A stretch of DNA of 11,432 nt, from contig JAVBYH010000408.1 in NCBI GenBank assembly GCA_030824175.1, forward strand, positions 1 through 11,432, in the 5' to 3' direction. Shown here one piece after another: positions 1 through 6,988 of the stretch. Under the pieces are notes generated by a model. It did no database searches. It saw only the letters and a list, made by a program, of their open reading frames with translations, and was not told the DNA's origin. Position numbers and translations under genes: made by a program. The DNA comes from Bacteroidota bacterium (GTDB lineage: Bacteria > Bacteroidota > Ignavibacteria > UBA10030 > UBA8401). Positions within the stretch are counted from its first letter, which is position 1; every line of letters begins with the position of its first letter.

Positions 1-457
1 TGCGGTTCATGCCGACGTTGAGGTCGATGTAGACCGGAAGCACCATCTGGTGGGCGGCAAACACGTCGGCGATCGCGCGCGCCGCGCCGATATCGTCCAC
101 GAGGCACGAGAACGCCGTCTTCCTGTATGTCTGGACGAGTCTGAGCAGGCGGTGGATCTTCGGGCCGACAGGCTGGTAGGCCAGGAGCACGTCCGGCGCG
201 CCTGCCAGCGCCAACATTTCAGCCTCCGCGATCGTGGCGCACTTGAATTTTCTCACACCCTCTTCGAGGAGCATCCGCGCCGCTTCCTGCGATTTATGCG
301 TCTTCGCGTGAGGGCGGAGCAGCGAGACGTCGTGCACCATGTTCTTCGCGGTGCGGATGTTTTCCCTGACGCGTTCCGGATAAATGACGAGAGCGGGCGT
401 GTCGATCACGGTTGCGTTGTCGATCCAGTACCATTGTGCGTGTTCATCAGCCATCAT
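1..457 (-). CDS. D-threonine aldolase / D-serine dehydratase family PLP enzyme (5' part, cut by window edge)
   Basis: Only the first 152 residues are visible; the gene runs off the left edge. The protein has the fold-III (alanine racemase N-terminal type) pattern of D-threonine aldolases and DSD1-like D-serine dehydratases: an opening DTPALVIYPERVRENI segment (residues 19-34), then RPHAKTHKS (48-56), whose Lys52 should form the Schiff base with pyridoxal phosphate, then DLNVGMNR (145-152), typical of the next strand of the barrel. Such enzymes cleave D-threonine or D-allo-threonine to glycine and acetaldehyde, or dehydrate D-serine; the metal-binding C-terminal part that would help choose is missing. 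Two ATG codons stand in tandem (457-455 and 454-452). The first overlaps the TGA of the upstream ABC transporter as ATGA, which suggests translational coupling. The family call is firm, the substrate is not. Confidence 0.85.
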   Translation of the reverse strand, partial: MMADEHAQWYWIDNATVIDTPALVIYPERVRENIRTAKNMVHDVSLLRPHAKTHKSQEAARMLLEEGVRKFKCATIAEAEMLALAGAPDVLLAYQPVGPKIHRLLRLVQTYRKTAFSCLVDDIGAARAIADVFAAHQMVLPVYIDLNVGMNR

Positions 458-2253
458 TGCTGCCTGTGTACGATTGAATGAAGACCGGAGATTGAATCAC
501 TGGCTTCCCCATTGGCGCGCTCCCCGATCTGCTGGCGCCACATCGCGTAATATAAACCCTTCAGTGCAAGGAGCGTTTCGTGCGCCCCCGATTCGACGAT
601 GCGCCCCTTCTCGAGCACAATGATCTCGTCCGCGTGGAGCACGGTGGAGAGTCTGTGCGCAATGAGGATGGTCATCAATCCGTCGCGCTTCGAGACGTCG
701 CGGATCGTGGTGCTGATGTCCGCCTCCGTGAGTGAGTCGAGTGACGAGGTGGCCTCGTCGAACACAAGCAGATCCGGCCTTCGCAACAATGCGCGAGCGA
801 TCGAGAGGCGCTGCTTTTCGCCCCCCGAGACTTTCACGCCGCCTTCGCCGATCACCGTGTCGAGCCCCTTGTCGGCGCGCGCGAGCAGATTGTGACACGC
901 GGCTCGTTCCAACACCGCGACGCATTCGGCGTCCGTCGCCTTCGGGTTGACGAAAAGGAGGTTCTCCCGTATCGTGCCTGCGAAGAGCTGCGTATCCTGC
1001 GTAACGATGCCGATCCGCTCGCGCATCGCATCGAGGTCCACCGACGAACCCGACACGCCGTTATAGAGCACGCGCCCGTCCTCGGGCGTATAGAGCCCGA
1101 CGAGGAGCTTCACGAGCGTTGTCTTTCCCGCCCCCGACGGTCCCACGAACGCGACGGTCCTCCCCGCTCCCATCGTGAATGAGACGTTCGTGAGCGCATG
1201 CGACCGGCCCGAGCGGTGCGTGAAGCTTACATTGTCGAACTCGAGCGAGTGCAGGGGGCCGATGTGCACCGGGTTGGCGGGCTTCGTCTCCGTCGGCGTC
1301 TTCATGATCTCCTCGAAGTTCTGGAGCGACACTTCGGTCTCGCGATAGAGATTGATGCCGTTGCCGATCTCCTGCAACGGACCGAAAATGAAGAACGAAT
1401 AGATGAAGAGGGAGAAGAACTGTCCGACGGTGATTGCCTGCGTGAAGATCAGGTAGAGCATGAGAAACAGGATCGACGTCCGCAGCGCGTTCACCATCGT
1501 GCCCTGTATGAAGCTGAGGCTGCGGATGTAACGCACCTTCTTCAGTTCAAGCTCGAGGATCTTCTCCGTTGTCGAGTTGAGGCGCGTGATCTCCTGCTGC
1601 GCCAGCCCGAGGCTCTTCACGAGCTCGATGTTGCGGAGCGATTCGGTCGTCGCCCCGGCGAGGGCCGTCGTCTGCCCCACGATCACCTTCTGTATCGTCT
1701 TGATCTTTTTGCTGAGCACGGAACTGAGCACGCCGAGGATGGGCACCGTGGAGAAATACACGAGCACGATCACCCAATGCACGGTGAATCCGTAGATCAC
1801 AACGAAGACGAGGCCGATGATCGAGGTGAAGACGACGTTGATGACGAATGCGATGAGCCGTTCGACGTCGGTGCGAACCTTCTGCAGTTTCGCGAGCGAT
1901 TCGCCGCTGCGCTGGTCTTCGAAGAGCATGTACGGCAGCTCGAGGGAATGCCTGATCCCGTCGGCGTAGAGCTGCGCACCGAGGCGCTGCGTGACAACGT
2001 TGATGAAATAATCCTGGAAGTTCTTGGCGACCCTCGACACGAAGGCCACGCCGACAGCGGCGGCGAGAAGGAGCGTGACGCCCTTGAAGAATTCTTCGGT
2101 CGTATACTCCTTAAACTTCGTCGCGTAATCGTCGATCACGTGGCGGAAGATGAGCGGATCGAGGAGCGAGAATATCTGGTTGACCGCCGCAAGGAGCAGC
2201 GTCAGCGCGAGAAGCGAACGGTATTGTTTGAGATAGAGATAGAGTGTTTTCAT
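454..2253 (-). CDS. ABC exporter half-transporter (MsbA/multidrug type, fused TM and ATPase domains)
   Basis: This 599-residue protein has the size and order of a homodimeric type IV ABC exporter. The N-terminal membrane domain (about 1-310) has hydrophobic stretches near 14-33, 59-73, 136-156, 160-180 and 259-291, consistent with six helices. The ATPase domain (about 335-575) is complete: Walker A GPSGAGKTT (371-379), Q-loop Gln419 in VTQD, signature VSGGEKQR (475-482), Walker B LLVFDEATSSLD (495-506) with catalytic Glu500, and switch His533 in IAHRLST. It should therefore be an active inner-membrane exporter. The cargo cannot be read from sequence; lipid (MsbA-like), peptide or drug export are all possible. 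The ATG start has no clear Shine-Dalgarno sequence. It lies 51 bp after fmt and overlaps the aldolase-family gene by 4 bp, so it is probably part of the def-fmt unit. Confidence 0.93.
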   Translation of the reverse strand: MKTLYLYLKQYRSLLALTLLLAAVNQIFSLLDPLIFRHVIDDYATKFKEYTTEEFFKGVTLLLAAAVGVAFVSRVAKNFQDYFINVVTQRLGAQLYADGIRHSLELPYMLFEDQRSGESLAKLQKVRTDVERLIAFVINVVFTSIIGLVFVVIYGFTVHWVIVLVYFSTVPILGVLSSVLSKKIKTIQKVIVGQTTALAGATTESLRNIELVKSLGLAQQEITRLNSTTEKILELELKKVRYIRSLSFIQGTMVNALRTSILFLMLYLIFTQAITVGQFFSLFIYSFFIFGPLQEIGNGINLYRETEVSLQNFEEIMKTPTETKPANPVHIGPLHSLEFDNVSFTHRSGRSHALTNVSFTMGAGRTVAFVGPSGAGKTTLVKLLVGLYTPEDGRVLYNGVSGSSVDLDAMRERIGIVTQDTQLFAGTIRENLLFVNPKATDAECVAVLERAACHNLLARADKGLDTVIGEGGVKVSGGEKQRLSIARALLRRPDLLVFDEATSSLDSLTEADISTTIRDVSKRDGLMTILIAHRLSTVLHADEIIVLEKGRIVESGAHETLLALKGLYYAMWRQQIGERANGEASDSISGLHSIVHRQQ

Positions 2254-2304
2254 GCTTCAGTGAACAGCGAAATGATGCCGCGAGTTCGAAAACGGCGTGG
2301 ACGG

Positions 2305-3285
2305 TCAGACGAACGCGGCCGGTTCCGCGAGCCTGTATCCGCGGAGGAATTCGGCACCCCCGAGGCGCTTCTTTCCTTCAAGCTGCAATTCGAGGATCTC
2401 GATCGCACCCCGGGCGGTGCCGCAGAAAAGTGTGTCCCCGGCGGCGCGGAGCATGCCCGGAGTGAGCCCTTCACGTACCGGCGGCGTGACGGACGACGCG
2501 ACTGCCGACGGCTCCGGTCCGGCACCGTGCATGATGTCTGCTTCCCGCGCGGCGTAGAGTTTCACGGTCTTTCCGTTCAGCGTCGTCCACGCGGCCGGAT
2601 GCGGCGACAACCCGCGAATGAAGTTATGGACCGCATGCGCAGGTCTGTCCCACACGATGCGGCAGTCGTCCTTGAATATTTTCGGCGCCGGAGACGCGAG
2701 CGCATCGTCCTGGGCGTACGGCACGGCCCTGCGCTCGTCGATCATCGCCACGGTCTCTGCGACGGCGGCCGCACCGAGTTCCATGAGCACGTCGTGGAGC
2801 TCTCCGGCGTTCATCGTGTCCGTGATGGGCACGGAGCGCTGCAGGAGAATGCTGCCGGTGTCCACTTTTTCCTGGAGGAAAAACGTGGTCACGCCCGACT
2901 CACGATCCCCGTTGATAATCGCCCAGTTGACGGGTGCGGCGCCGCGATATTTCGGAAGCAGCGACGCGTGCAGATTGAACGCCCCGAGGGCGGGGATCGT
3001 GAAGATCTCCTTCGGCAGAATGCGGAATGCAACGATCACGAACAGATCCGCATGAAACGCCGCGAGCGCGTCGGCAAACGAGGGATCGCGCAGGTTCTCG
3101 GGCTGGAGCACGGGGATCGACAGCGCCGTTGCAAAGTCCTTCACCGGCGTGCACGATACGTGCTGCCCTCGTCCGCGCGGTTTGTCGGGCGCGGTCACGA
3201 CGGCCGCCACGTGGTGGCCGCGGTCGAGCAGTATGCGAAGGCTGGGAACGGCGAATTCGGGCGTTCCCATGAAGACGATTGTCAT
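2305..3285 (-). CDS. fmt: Methionyl-tRNA formyltransferase
   Basis: Fmt transfers a formyl group from 10-formyltetrahydrofolate to Met-tRNAfMet in the cytoplasm before translation initiation. The 326-residue length is normal. The N-terminal Rossmann domain (1 to about 185) begins MTIVFMGTPEFAVPSL and carries the catalytic triad Asn104, His106 (NLHASLLPKYRGAAPVNW, 104-120) and Asp142 (VDTG). The usual VVAYG motif reads IVAFR (84-88), a variant I associate with Bacteroidota relatives. The C-terminal OB-like tRNA-binding domain starts near 205 (IVWDRPAHAVHNFIRGLSPHP) and has a low-complexity, Ser/Pro-rich insert at about 252-272. The gene begins 16 bp after def; the bases before its ATG are pyrimidine-rich with no Shine-Dalgarno match, so translation may depend on coupling to def. 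The def-fmt pairing strongly supports the call. Confidence 0.97.
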   Translation of the reverse strand: MTIVFMGTPEFAVPSLRILLDRGHHVAAVVTAPDKPRGRGQHVSCTPVKDFATALSIPVLQPENLRDPSFADALAAFHADLFVIVAFRILPKEIFTIPALGAFNLHASLLPKYRGAAPVNWAIINGDRESGVTTFFLQEKVDTGSILLQRSVPITDTMNAGELHDVLMELGAAAVAETVAMIDERRAVPYAQDDALASPAPKIFKDDCRIVWDRPAHAVHNFIRGLSPHPAAWTTLNGKTVKLYAAREADIMHGAGPEPSAVASSVTPPVREGLTPGMLRAAGDTLFCGTARGAIEILELQLEGKKRLGGAEFLRGYRLAEPAAFV

Positions 3286-3301
3286 GGGGGAATCGGGATA
3301 G

Positions 3302-3862
3302 TTAGCGGCGAGGCTTTTTCTTGTCGACGACGAAGTCGTAGTCGATGTCGATCTCGCCCTTCGTGATCTTGCGGAGTCTGTTCCTGAGGAACGTCCGCTT
3401 GGCCGCGCTCAGATGATCGACAAAGAGCACGCCGTTGAGGTGGTCCATTTCGTGCTGAATCACGCGCGCAAGCAATCCGTCCGCCTCCAGCTCCTGGACC
3501 CTCATCGATGCGTCGTTGTACCGGATCCTGATCGTTTCGGGGCGCGTCACCGTCTCGCGAATATCCGGAATGCTGAGGCACCCCTCCTCCATCTCGAGCT
3601 CGCCTTCCTCTTCGATGATCTCGGGATTGATGATCGCCATCGGTTTCGGGGGCTCATTGTCGTCCGCGGCCGAGATATCGAGCACGAGCAGCTGCTTCAG
3701 TACGCCGACCTGTGTGGCGGCCAGGCCAATGCCGCAGGCCTCATGCATCGTTTCGAGCATATCCTGAATGAGTGTGATATCGTCGTCGGTCACCTCGGTC
3801 ATCCGGGGCGCTTTCTTTTTTAAAACGTCGCTGCCGTATAAGTAAATCGGTAAAAGAGCCAC
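3302..3862 (-). CDS. def: Peptide deformylase
   Basis: This metalloenzyme removes the N-formyl group from nascent proteins at the ribosome exit. All three defining motifs are present: GIGLAATQ (44-51), EGCLS (93-97, metal ligand Cys95) and HEMDH (137-141, metal ligands His137 and His141, catalytic Glu138). The 186 residues fit a type 1 deformylase with a short charged tail ending KKKPRR. The likely start is GTG (3862-3860) preceded by GGAG at a 6-nt spacing; the nearby ATG at 3866-3864 is in another frame. The reading frame opens 22 bp after the lipoprotein gene and closes 16 bp before fmt, so the formylation and deformylation genes are probably on one transcript. Confidence 0.97.
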   Translation of the reverse strand: MALLPIYLYGSDVLKKKAPRMTEVTDDDITLIQDMLETMHEACGIGLAATQVGVLKQLLVLDISAADDNEPPKPMAIINPEIIEEEGELEMEEGCLSIPDIRETVTRPETIRIRYNDASMRVQELEADGLLARVIQHEMDHLNGVLFVDHLSAAKRTFLRNRLRKITKGEIDIDYDFVVDKKKPRR

Positions 3863-3884
3863 ACATCACTCCGAAATCGTGTCG

Positions 3885-4598
3885 TTATTGAAGCACGCGG
3901 CGTGCGGCCGCGTAGCGTTTATTAAAATAGGTGCTGTCGAGCGACGAGATTGTCACGCCCTCGCCCGAGCTTGCGTGAGCGAACAGATCGTCGCCGAGGT
4001 AGATGCCGACGTGCGAGATCGTCCGTCCCCGTGTTTTAAAGAACACAAGATCACCGAACTTTAGTTCGTCCCGCTGGACGCGAATTCCGACCTGCGCCTG
4101 TTCGGCGGACGAGCGCGGGAGTTTGATCGAGACCGCCTGTTCGAACACCTCCTGCGTGAACGCCGAACAGTCGATCCCCTCGTCGTTGCCGTCGCCGCCG
4201 TATGTGTACGGCGTCTCGAGCCACTCGGCGATTGTTTCCATCATTTTCTGCTGGTCCACGGGAGCGGACGTGTCTGCGTGTGCCGCCGGGAGTGTCTCGG
4301 CTGTCGTCGTTGCCGGAGCCGCGGTCCTGGCAGGTTTCTTGGCACTGGTTTTGGCACCGGTCTTGGCACTGGTCTTGCCTGTGCGCGACACGGACCGCGC
4401 TTTTTTCAGGATGGGTGCAGCATCGACCTTCACGTCGTCCTCGGCCGCCCGCTCCCGTGCCTCCTGCGTCACAGGCCGGATCGTCTGTTTCTTGGATGCG
4501 GCGGTCTTCTCCTTCGCGATCGAGGCCCCGAACCGGGGCGAGGATGACCCGCATCCGGTGAACAGGCATACACAGGCAAGGAGAATGAATTTTTTCAT
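3885..4598 (-). CDS. NlpC/P60-family lipoprotein, probable cell-wall endopeptidase
   Basis: The 237-residue product starts MKKFILLACVCLFTGC: a short lipoprotein signal peptide with lipobox LFTGC and lipidated Cys16. An Ala/Lys/Thr-rich linker follows (about 25-115), including a short KTSA/KTGA repeat. The C-terminal NlpC/P60 domain (about 120-237) has the expected catalytic Cys144 (DCSAF), His196 (ISHVGIYLGDD) and a third polar residue, His208 (FAHASSG). Such enzymes usually cut the stem peptide of peptidoglycan, here from a membrane-anchored position facing the periplasm. The ATG at 4598 is preferred to a TTG 36 bp upstream because it gives a proper signal peptide and because that TTG lies in the -35 element. 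The substrate bond is inferred from the family only. Confidence 0.92.
   Translation of the reverse strand: MKKFILLACVCLFTGCGSSSPRFGASIAKEKTAASKKQTIRPVTQEARERAAEDDVKVDAAPILKKARSVSRTGKTSAKTGAKTSAKKPARTAAPATTTAETLPAAHADTSAPVDQQKMMETIAEWLETPYTYGGDGNDEGIDCSAFTQEVFEQAVSIKLPRSSAEQAQVGIRVQRDELKFGDLVFFKTRGRTISHVGIYLGDDLFAHASSGEGVTISSLDSTYFNKRYAAARRVLQ
4339..4374. repeat. Three 12-bp tandem repeats inside the lipoprotein linker
   Basis: Three adjacent 12-base units read TTGGCACTGGTT, TTGGCACCGGTC and TTGGCACTGGTC on the plus strand. On the coding (minus) strand they specify the four-residue repeat KTSA/KTGA of the lipoprotein linker. Each unit is a multiple of three, so a change in copy number would lengthen or shorten the linker without a frameshift. 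Confidence 0.85.
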
Positions 4599-4605
4599 GA
4601 TACTG

Positions 4606-4634
4606 AAGATACAAAATTTGTTCCCGTCAGGCAA
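4606..4634 (-). promoter_or_regulatory. Promoter of the lipoprotein-def-fmt unit
   Basis: On the minus strand, TTGCCT (4634-4629) and TATCTT (4611-4606) are separated by exactly 17 bases. The -10 resembles the TAnnTTTG-like element of Bacteroidota promoters as well as the general sigma-70 form. Only 7 bases lie between the -10 and the ATG at 4598, so transcription would start at or next to the start codon. It sits just downstream of the rpoD terminator, where a new promoter is expected. Confidence 0.55.
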
Positions 4635-4651
4635 GGCGGCCGAGTCCCGCG

Positions 4652-4694
4652 TTTAAAACGGCACGGCCTCCCGCGTGCGGGAGGCCGTGTCGTT
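4652..4694 (-). terminator. Rho-independent terminator of rpoD
   Basis: A perfect 12-bp inverted repeat (4662-4673 and 4678-4689) closes on a 4-base loop. It extends by four more pairs after one mismatch (4657-4660 with 4691-4694). In the minus-strand transcript the stem is followed by TTTT. It begins about 18 bases after the rpoD stop codon and ends before the next promoter, so it should separate rpoD from the lipoprotein unit. Confidence 0.85.
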
Positions 4695-4712
4695 CACAGT
4701 CGTAGCCGGGTG

Positions 4713-5570
4713 TTATCCGAGATATGCGCGGAGCGCCTTCGAGCGCGATGCATGGCGCAGCCGGCGGATCGCTTTTTCCTTGATCTGACGTACGCGTTCA
4801 CGCGTGAGGTTGAATTTCTCGCCGATCTCCTCGAGCGTGAGCGAATGCTCCTTCGAGAGTCCGAAATACAGCCGGATCACCTCGGCCTCGCGTTCGCTCA
4901 GTGTGGCAAGCGCGCGCTTCACTTCTTCCTTCAGCGACTCGTCCATGAGGATCGAATCGGGCGACGGCTGCCGCTCGTCCTGAATGACATCCAGCAAGCG
5001 GTTGTCCTCGCCCTGCGCGAACGGGGCGTCCATCGAAAGATGACGGCCCGAGATCTTTAGTGTGTCGGCGACCTCGAAGAGGCTCATGTCCAGCTCTTCG
5101 GCCAATTCGCTCGCGCTCGGTTCGCGTTCGAATTCCTGTTCAAGCGAACTGAATGCCTTGCCGATCTTGTTCAACGCACCGACACGGTTCAGGGGAAGGC
5201 GCACGATGCGCGACTGTTCTGCGAGCGCCTGAAGGATCGACTGGCGGATCCACCACACGGCGTACGAAATGAATTTGAAGCCGCGGGTCTCGTCGAAACG
5301 TTTCGCCGCTTTGATCAGGCCGAGGTTGCCCTCGTTGATCAGATCGCCGAGCGACAACCCCTGATTCTGGTACTGCTTCGCCACGCTGACGACGAAACGG
5401 AGGTTTGCTTTCGTTAATTTTTCCAGCGAACGCTGGTCGCCCTTCTTGATCTTCTGCGCAAGATCGATCTCCTCCGCGGGCGTCAGCAGGTCCACCTTGC
5501 CGATCTCCTGAAGGTACTTATCGAGCGACTGGCTTTCCCGGTTCGTATATTGTTTTGTTATTTTTACCAT
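4713..5570 (-). CDS. rpoD: Primary (housekeeping) RNA polymerase sigma factor
   Basis: This 285-residue sigma-70 protein should direct RNA polymerase to housekeeping promoters. It is the short form seen in Bacteroidota/Chlorobiota: there is no region 1.1, and region 1.2 starts at once (NRESQSLDKYLQEIGKVDLL, 10-29). Region 2 covers about 52-122, with the core-binding LINEGNLGLIKAAKRFD and the -10 recognition and melting segment RGFKFISYAVWWIRQSI (96-112). Region 3 spans about 125-205. Region 4 spans about 218-280, with the helix-turn-helix TLEEIGEKFNLTRERVRQIKE (245-265) for the -35. The ATG at 5570 is chosen because it gives the family's MxxxKITK-like opening and has GAAAG upstream; a TTG 12 bp earlier is less likely. 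The region 4 sequence is intact, so I see no sign of specialised function. Confidence 0.96.
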   Translation of the reverse strand: MVKITKQYTNRESQSLDKYLQEIGKVDLLTPAEEIDLAQKIKKGDQRSLEKLTKANLRFVVSVAKQYQNQGLSLGDLINEGNLGLIKAAKRFDETRGFKFISYAVWWIRQSILQALAEQSRIVRLPLNRVGALNKIGKAFSSLEQEFEREPSASELAEELDMSLFEVADTLKISGRHLSMDAPFAQGEDNRLLDVIQDERQPSPDSILMDESLKEEVKRALATLSEREAEVIRLYFGLSKEHSLTLEEIGEKFNLTRERVRQIKEKAIRRLRHASRSKALRAYLG

Positions 5571-5794
5571 AGCATCTTTCAATCATCATTGCACGGAGAA
5601 GAACTTCCCCGTGTCGAGCGTTCGTTGTCTGTTTTGTCTGTGCATCCGGGTACGCATCAACGGCGCGCGATGCGGCCCTCTCTACGGATAGAGACGAGTG
5701 CACGCGCGTCCCGTTCCCGGGGTGTCGGGTGTAAAACAGAGTACGCCGGCAGCATCGGCCGGTGGAGCAGGCACGTGCGTCGGCGTTATCATTG
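5571..5794. other. Intergenic region between deoB and rpoD
   Basis: This 224-bp stretch is the upstream region of rpoD. I see no convincing -35/-10 pair. It holds a small hairpin (TCTCTA, loop CGGA, TAGAGA, 5679-5694) that would lie in an rpoD leader and a weak candidate terminator for deoB (see that entry). No credible small gene was found. If the deoB terminator is weak, rpoD may be partly transcribed from the unit upstream. Confidence 0.5.
5732..5762 (-). terminator. Weak candidate terminator after deoB
   Basis: On the minus strand a 5-bp GC stem (5758-5762 with 5746-5750, loop 7 bases) is followed about 10 bases later by TTTT (5736-5733). It is about 33 bases after the deoB stop. The stem is short and the T-run is distant, so termination here may be partial or absent. 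Confidence 0.25.
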
Positions 5795-6985
5795 TCAGCC
5801 GGGCAGAATGACGGGAAGCAGACTCTCGCCGCTCAGCGCCGAGGTGTCGCACCCGAAAAATTCTCCGACGGTCTTGCCGATATCCGCAAACGATCCCCGT
5901 ATGCCAAGATCGACACCGCGGACGCCGTGTTTCGTGTACGTCAGGAGCGGCACGTATTCCCGTGTGTGATCAGTGCTCTGATCTGTCGGATCATTTCCAT
6001 GGTCCGCTGTAATCATGAGAATATCGTCGTCGCCCAGGGCGTCGAGGATGCGGGGAAGCTGCGAGTCGAAATATTCAAGCGCCCCCTTCATGCCCTCGGG
6101 ATCCTGTCGGTGACCGTAGAGCATGTCGAAATCGACGAGGTTCGCCATCACGAATCCCGTCGGGATCTCCCTGGCGCAGCGGATGATCTCCTCGATCCCC
6201 TCTTCATTCGAACGCGTGTGAGATGTCTGACTCAGACTGCGTCCCGCAAAGAGATCGTCGATCTTTCCGATCGCAATGGTGGGTATCTGATGGTGGAACA
6301 GAATATCGAACACGGTCGTGCCCGGCGGAACGAGTGAAAAATCCCGCCGGTTGGGCGTACGCGTGTAGCGGCCGTCCGATCCGAGGAAGGGACGGGCGAT
6401 GACGCGACCCACTGCATGATCGCCGATGAATACTTCCTCCCGCGCTTTTCGACACATGTCGTAGAGCCGTTCCAGCGGAACGACGTCCTCGTGCGCGGCG
6501 ATTTGAAATACCGAATCGGCCGACGTATAAACGATGGGCTGTCCCGAGCGGACATGCCTGTCGCCGTATTCCTCGATGATCTGTGTGCCGGAGGCGACGC
6601 AGTTACCGAGAACGCCGGTTGCGCCGGTAACGGCGCAGAATTTTTCGATCACCGCATCGGGAAACCCCTGCGGATAATAGGGAAAATCCTTGGTGATGAC
6701 GATCCCCGAGAGCTCCCAGTGTCCCGTCGTACTATCCTTCCCCTTCGAGACTTCGCGCATCTTGCCGTAGCAGCCTGCGGCGTGTTCAACGGCGCCAACG
6801 CCGCGGATCGGCGCGATGTTGCCCAATCCGAGGTGTTCCATTGCGGGCAGTCGAAGACCACCGGTCTTCTCAGCCGTGCTGCACAGCGTATTTGCTCCCG
6901 CATCGCCGTACAACGCCGCATCGGGGAGTTCCCCGATGCCGACGCCGTCGATGACGATACAGAGTATTTTCCTGCGCGCGCTCAA
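5795..6985 (-). CDS. deoB: Phosphopentomutase
   Basis: DeoB interconverts (deoxy)ribose 1-phosphate and 5-phosphate in nucleoside salvage. The 396 residues match the normal length. It belongs to the alkaline phosphatase superfamily, and the metal and catalytic residues are visible: Asp13 (VIDGVGIGELPDA), the KDSTTGHWE loop (83-91) with the phosphate-accepting hydroxyl residue, Asp157, Asp287 and His292 (VDFDMLYGH), Asp328-His329 (TADHGNDP) and His340 (TDHTREYVP). The substrate-cap domain lies between, at about 100-220. The only workable start is TTG (6985-6983): the in-frame TAA of the upstream zinc-ribbon gene stands two codons before it, and no ATG or GTG occurs before the conserved first strand. 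AAGGA directly abuts the TTG, so spacing is atypical and translation probably relies on re-initiation after the upstream gene. Confidence 0.95.
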   Translation of the reverse strand: MSARRKILCIVIDGVGIGELPDAALYGDAGANTLCSTAEKTGGLRLPAMEHLGLGNIAPIRGVGAVEHAAGCYGKMREVSKGKDSTTGHWELSGIVITKDFPYYPQGFPDAVIEKFCAVTGATGVLGNCVASGTQIIEEYGDRHVRSGQPIVYTSADSVFQIAAHEDVVPLERLYDMCRKAREEVFIGDHAVGRVIARPFLGSDGRYTRTPNRRDFSLVPPGTTVFDILFHHQIPTIAIGKIDDLFAGRSLSQTSHTRSNEEGIEEIIRCAREIPTGFVMANLVDFDMLYGHRQDPEGMKGALEYFDSQLPRILDALGDDDILMITADHGNDPTDQSTDHTREYVPLLTYTKHGVRGVDLGIRGSFADIGKTVGEFFGCDTSALSGESLLPVILPG

Positions 6986-6988
6986 TCC

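Noticed and set aside
1198..3366. A 722-codon open frame on the plus strand opposite the ABC transporter, fmt and part of def
   Set aside because: It crosses three well-supported genes, its translation is rich in Arg, His, Glu and Asp without domain motifs, and it is the expected mirror of GC-rich codon use on the other strand.
4003..4656. A 217-codon plus-strand frame with a hydrophobic, Ala/Val/Leu-rich middle that resembles membrane segments
   Set aside because: It mirrors the Lys/Thr/Ala repeat linker of the lipoprotein gene; the hydrophobic stretch comes from reading those codons backwards.
4657..4694. The strong inverted repeat considered as a mobile-element end or REP-like repeat
   Set aside because: It occurs once in the window, lies right after the rpoD stop and is followed by a T-run, so a terminator explains it.
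5571..5582. A TTG start 12 bp upstream that would add four residues to RpoD
   Set aside because: The ATG at 5570 gives the usual short N-terminus and has a purine-rich GAAAG at suitable distance.
5679..5694. Small 6-bp hairpin with a CGGA loop in the rpoD upstream region, considered as a riboswitch or attenuator
   Set aside because: It is too short, has no T-run, and no further conserved structure could be seen around it.
5550..5969. A plus-strand frame across the deoB-rpoD gap
   Set aside because: It overlaps both genes, has no ribosome binding site or motif, and shows the Arg/Ser/Pro bias of antisense reading.
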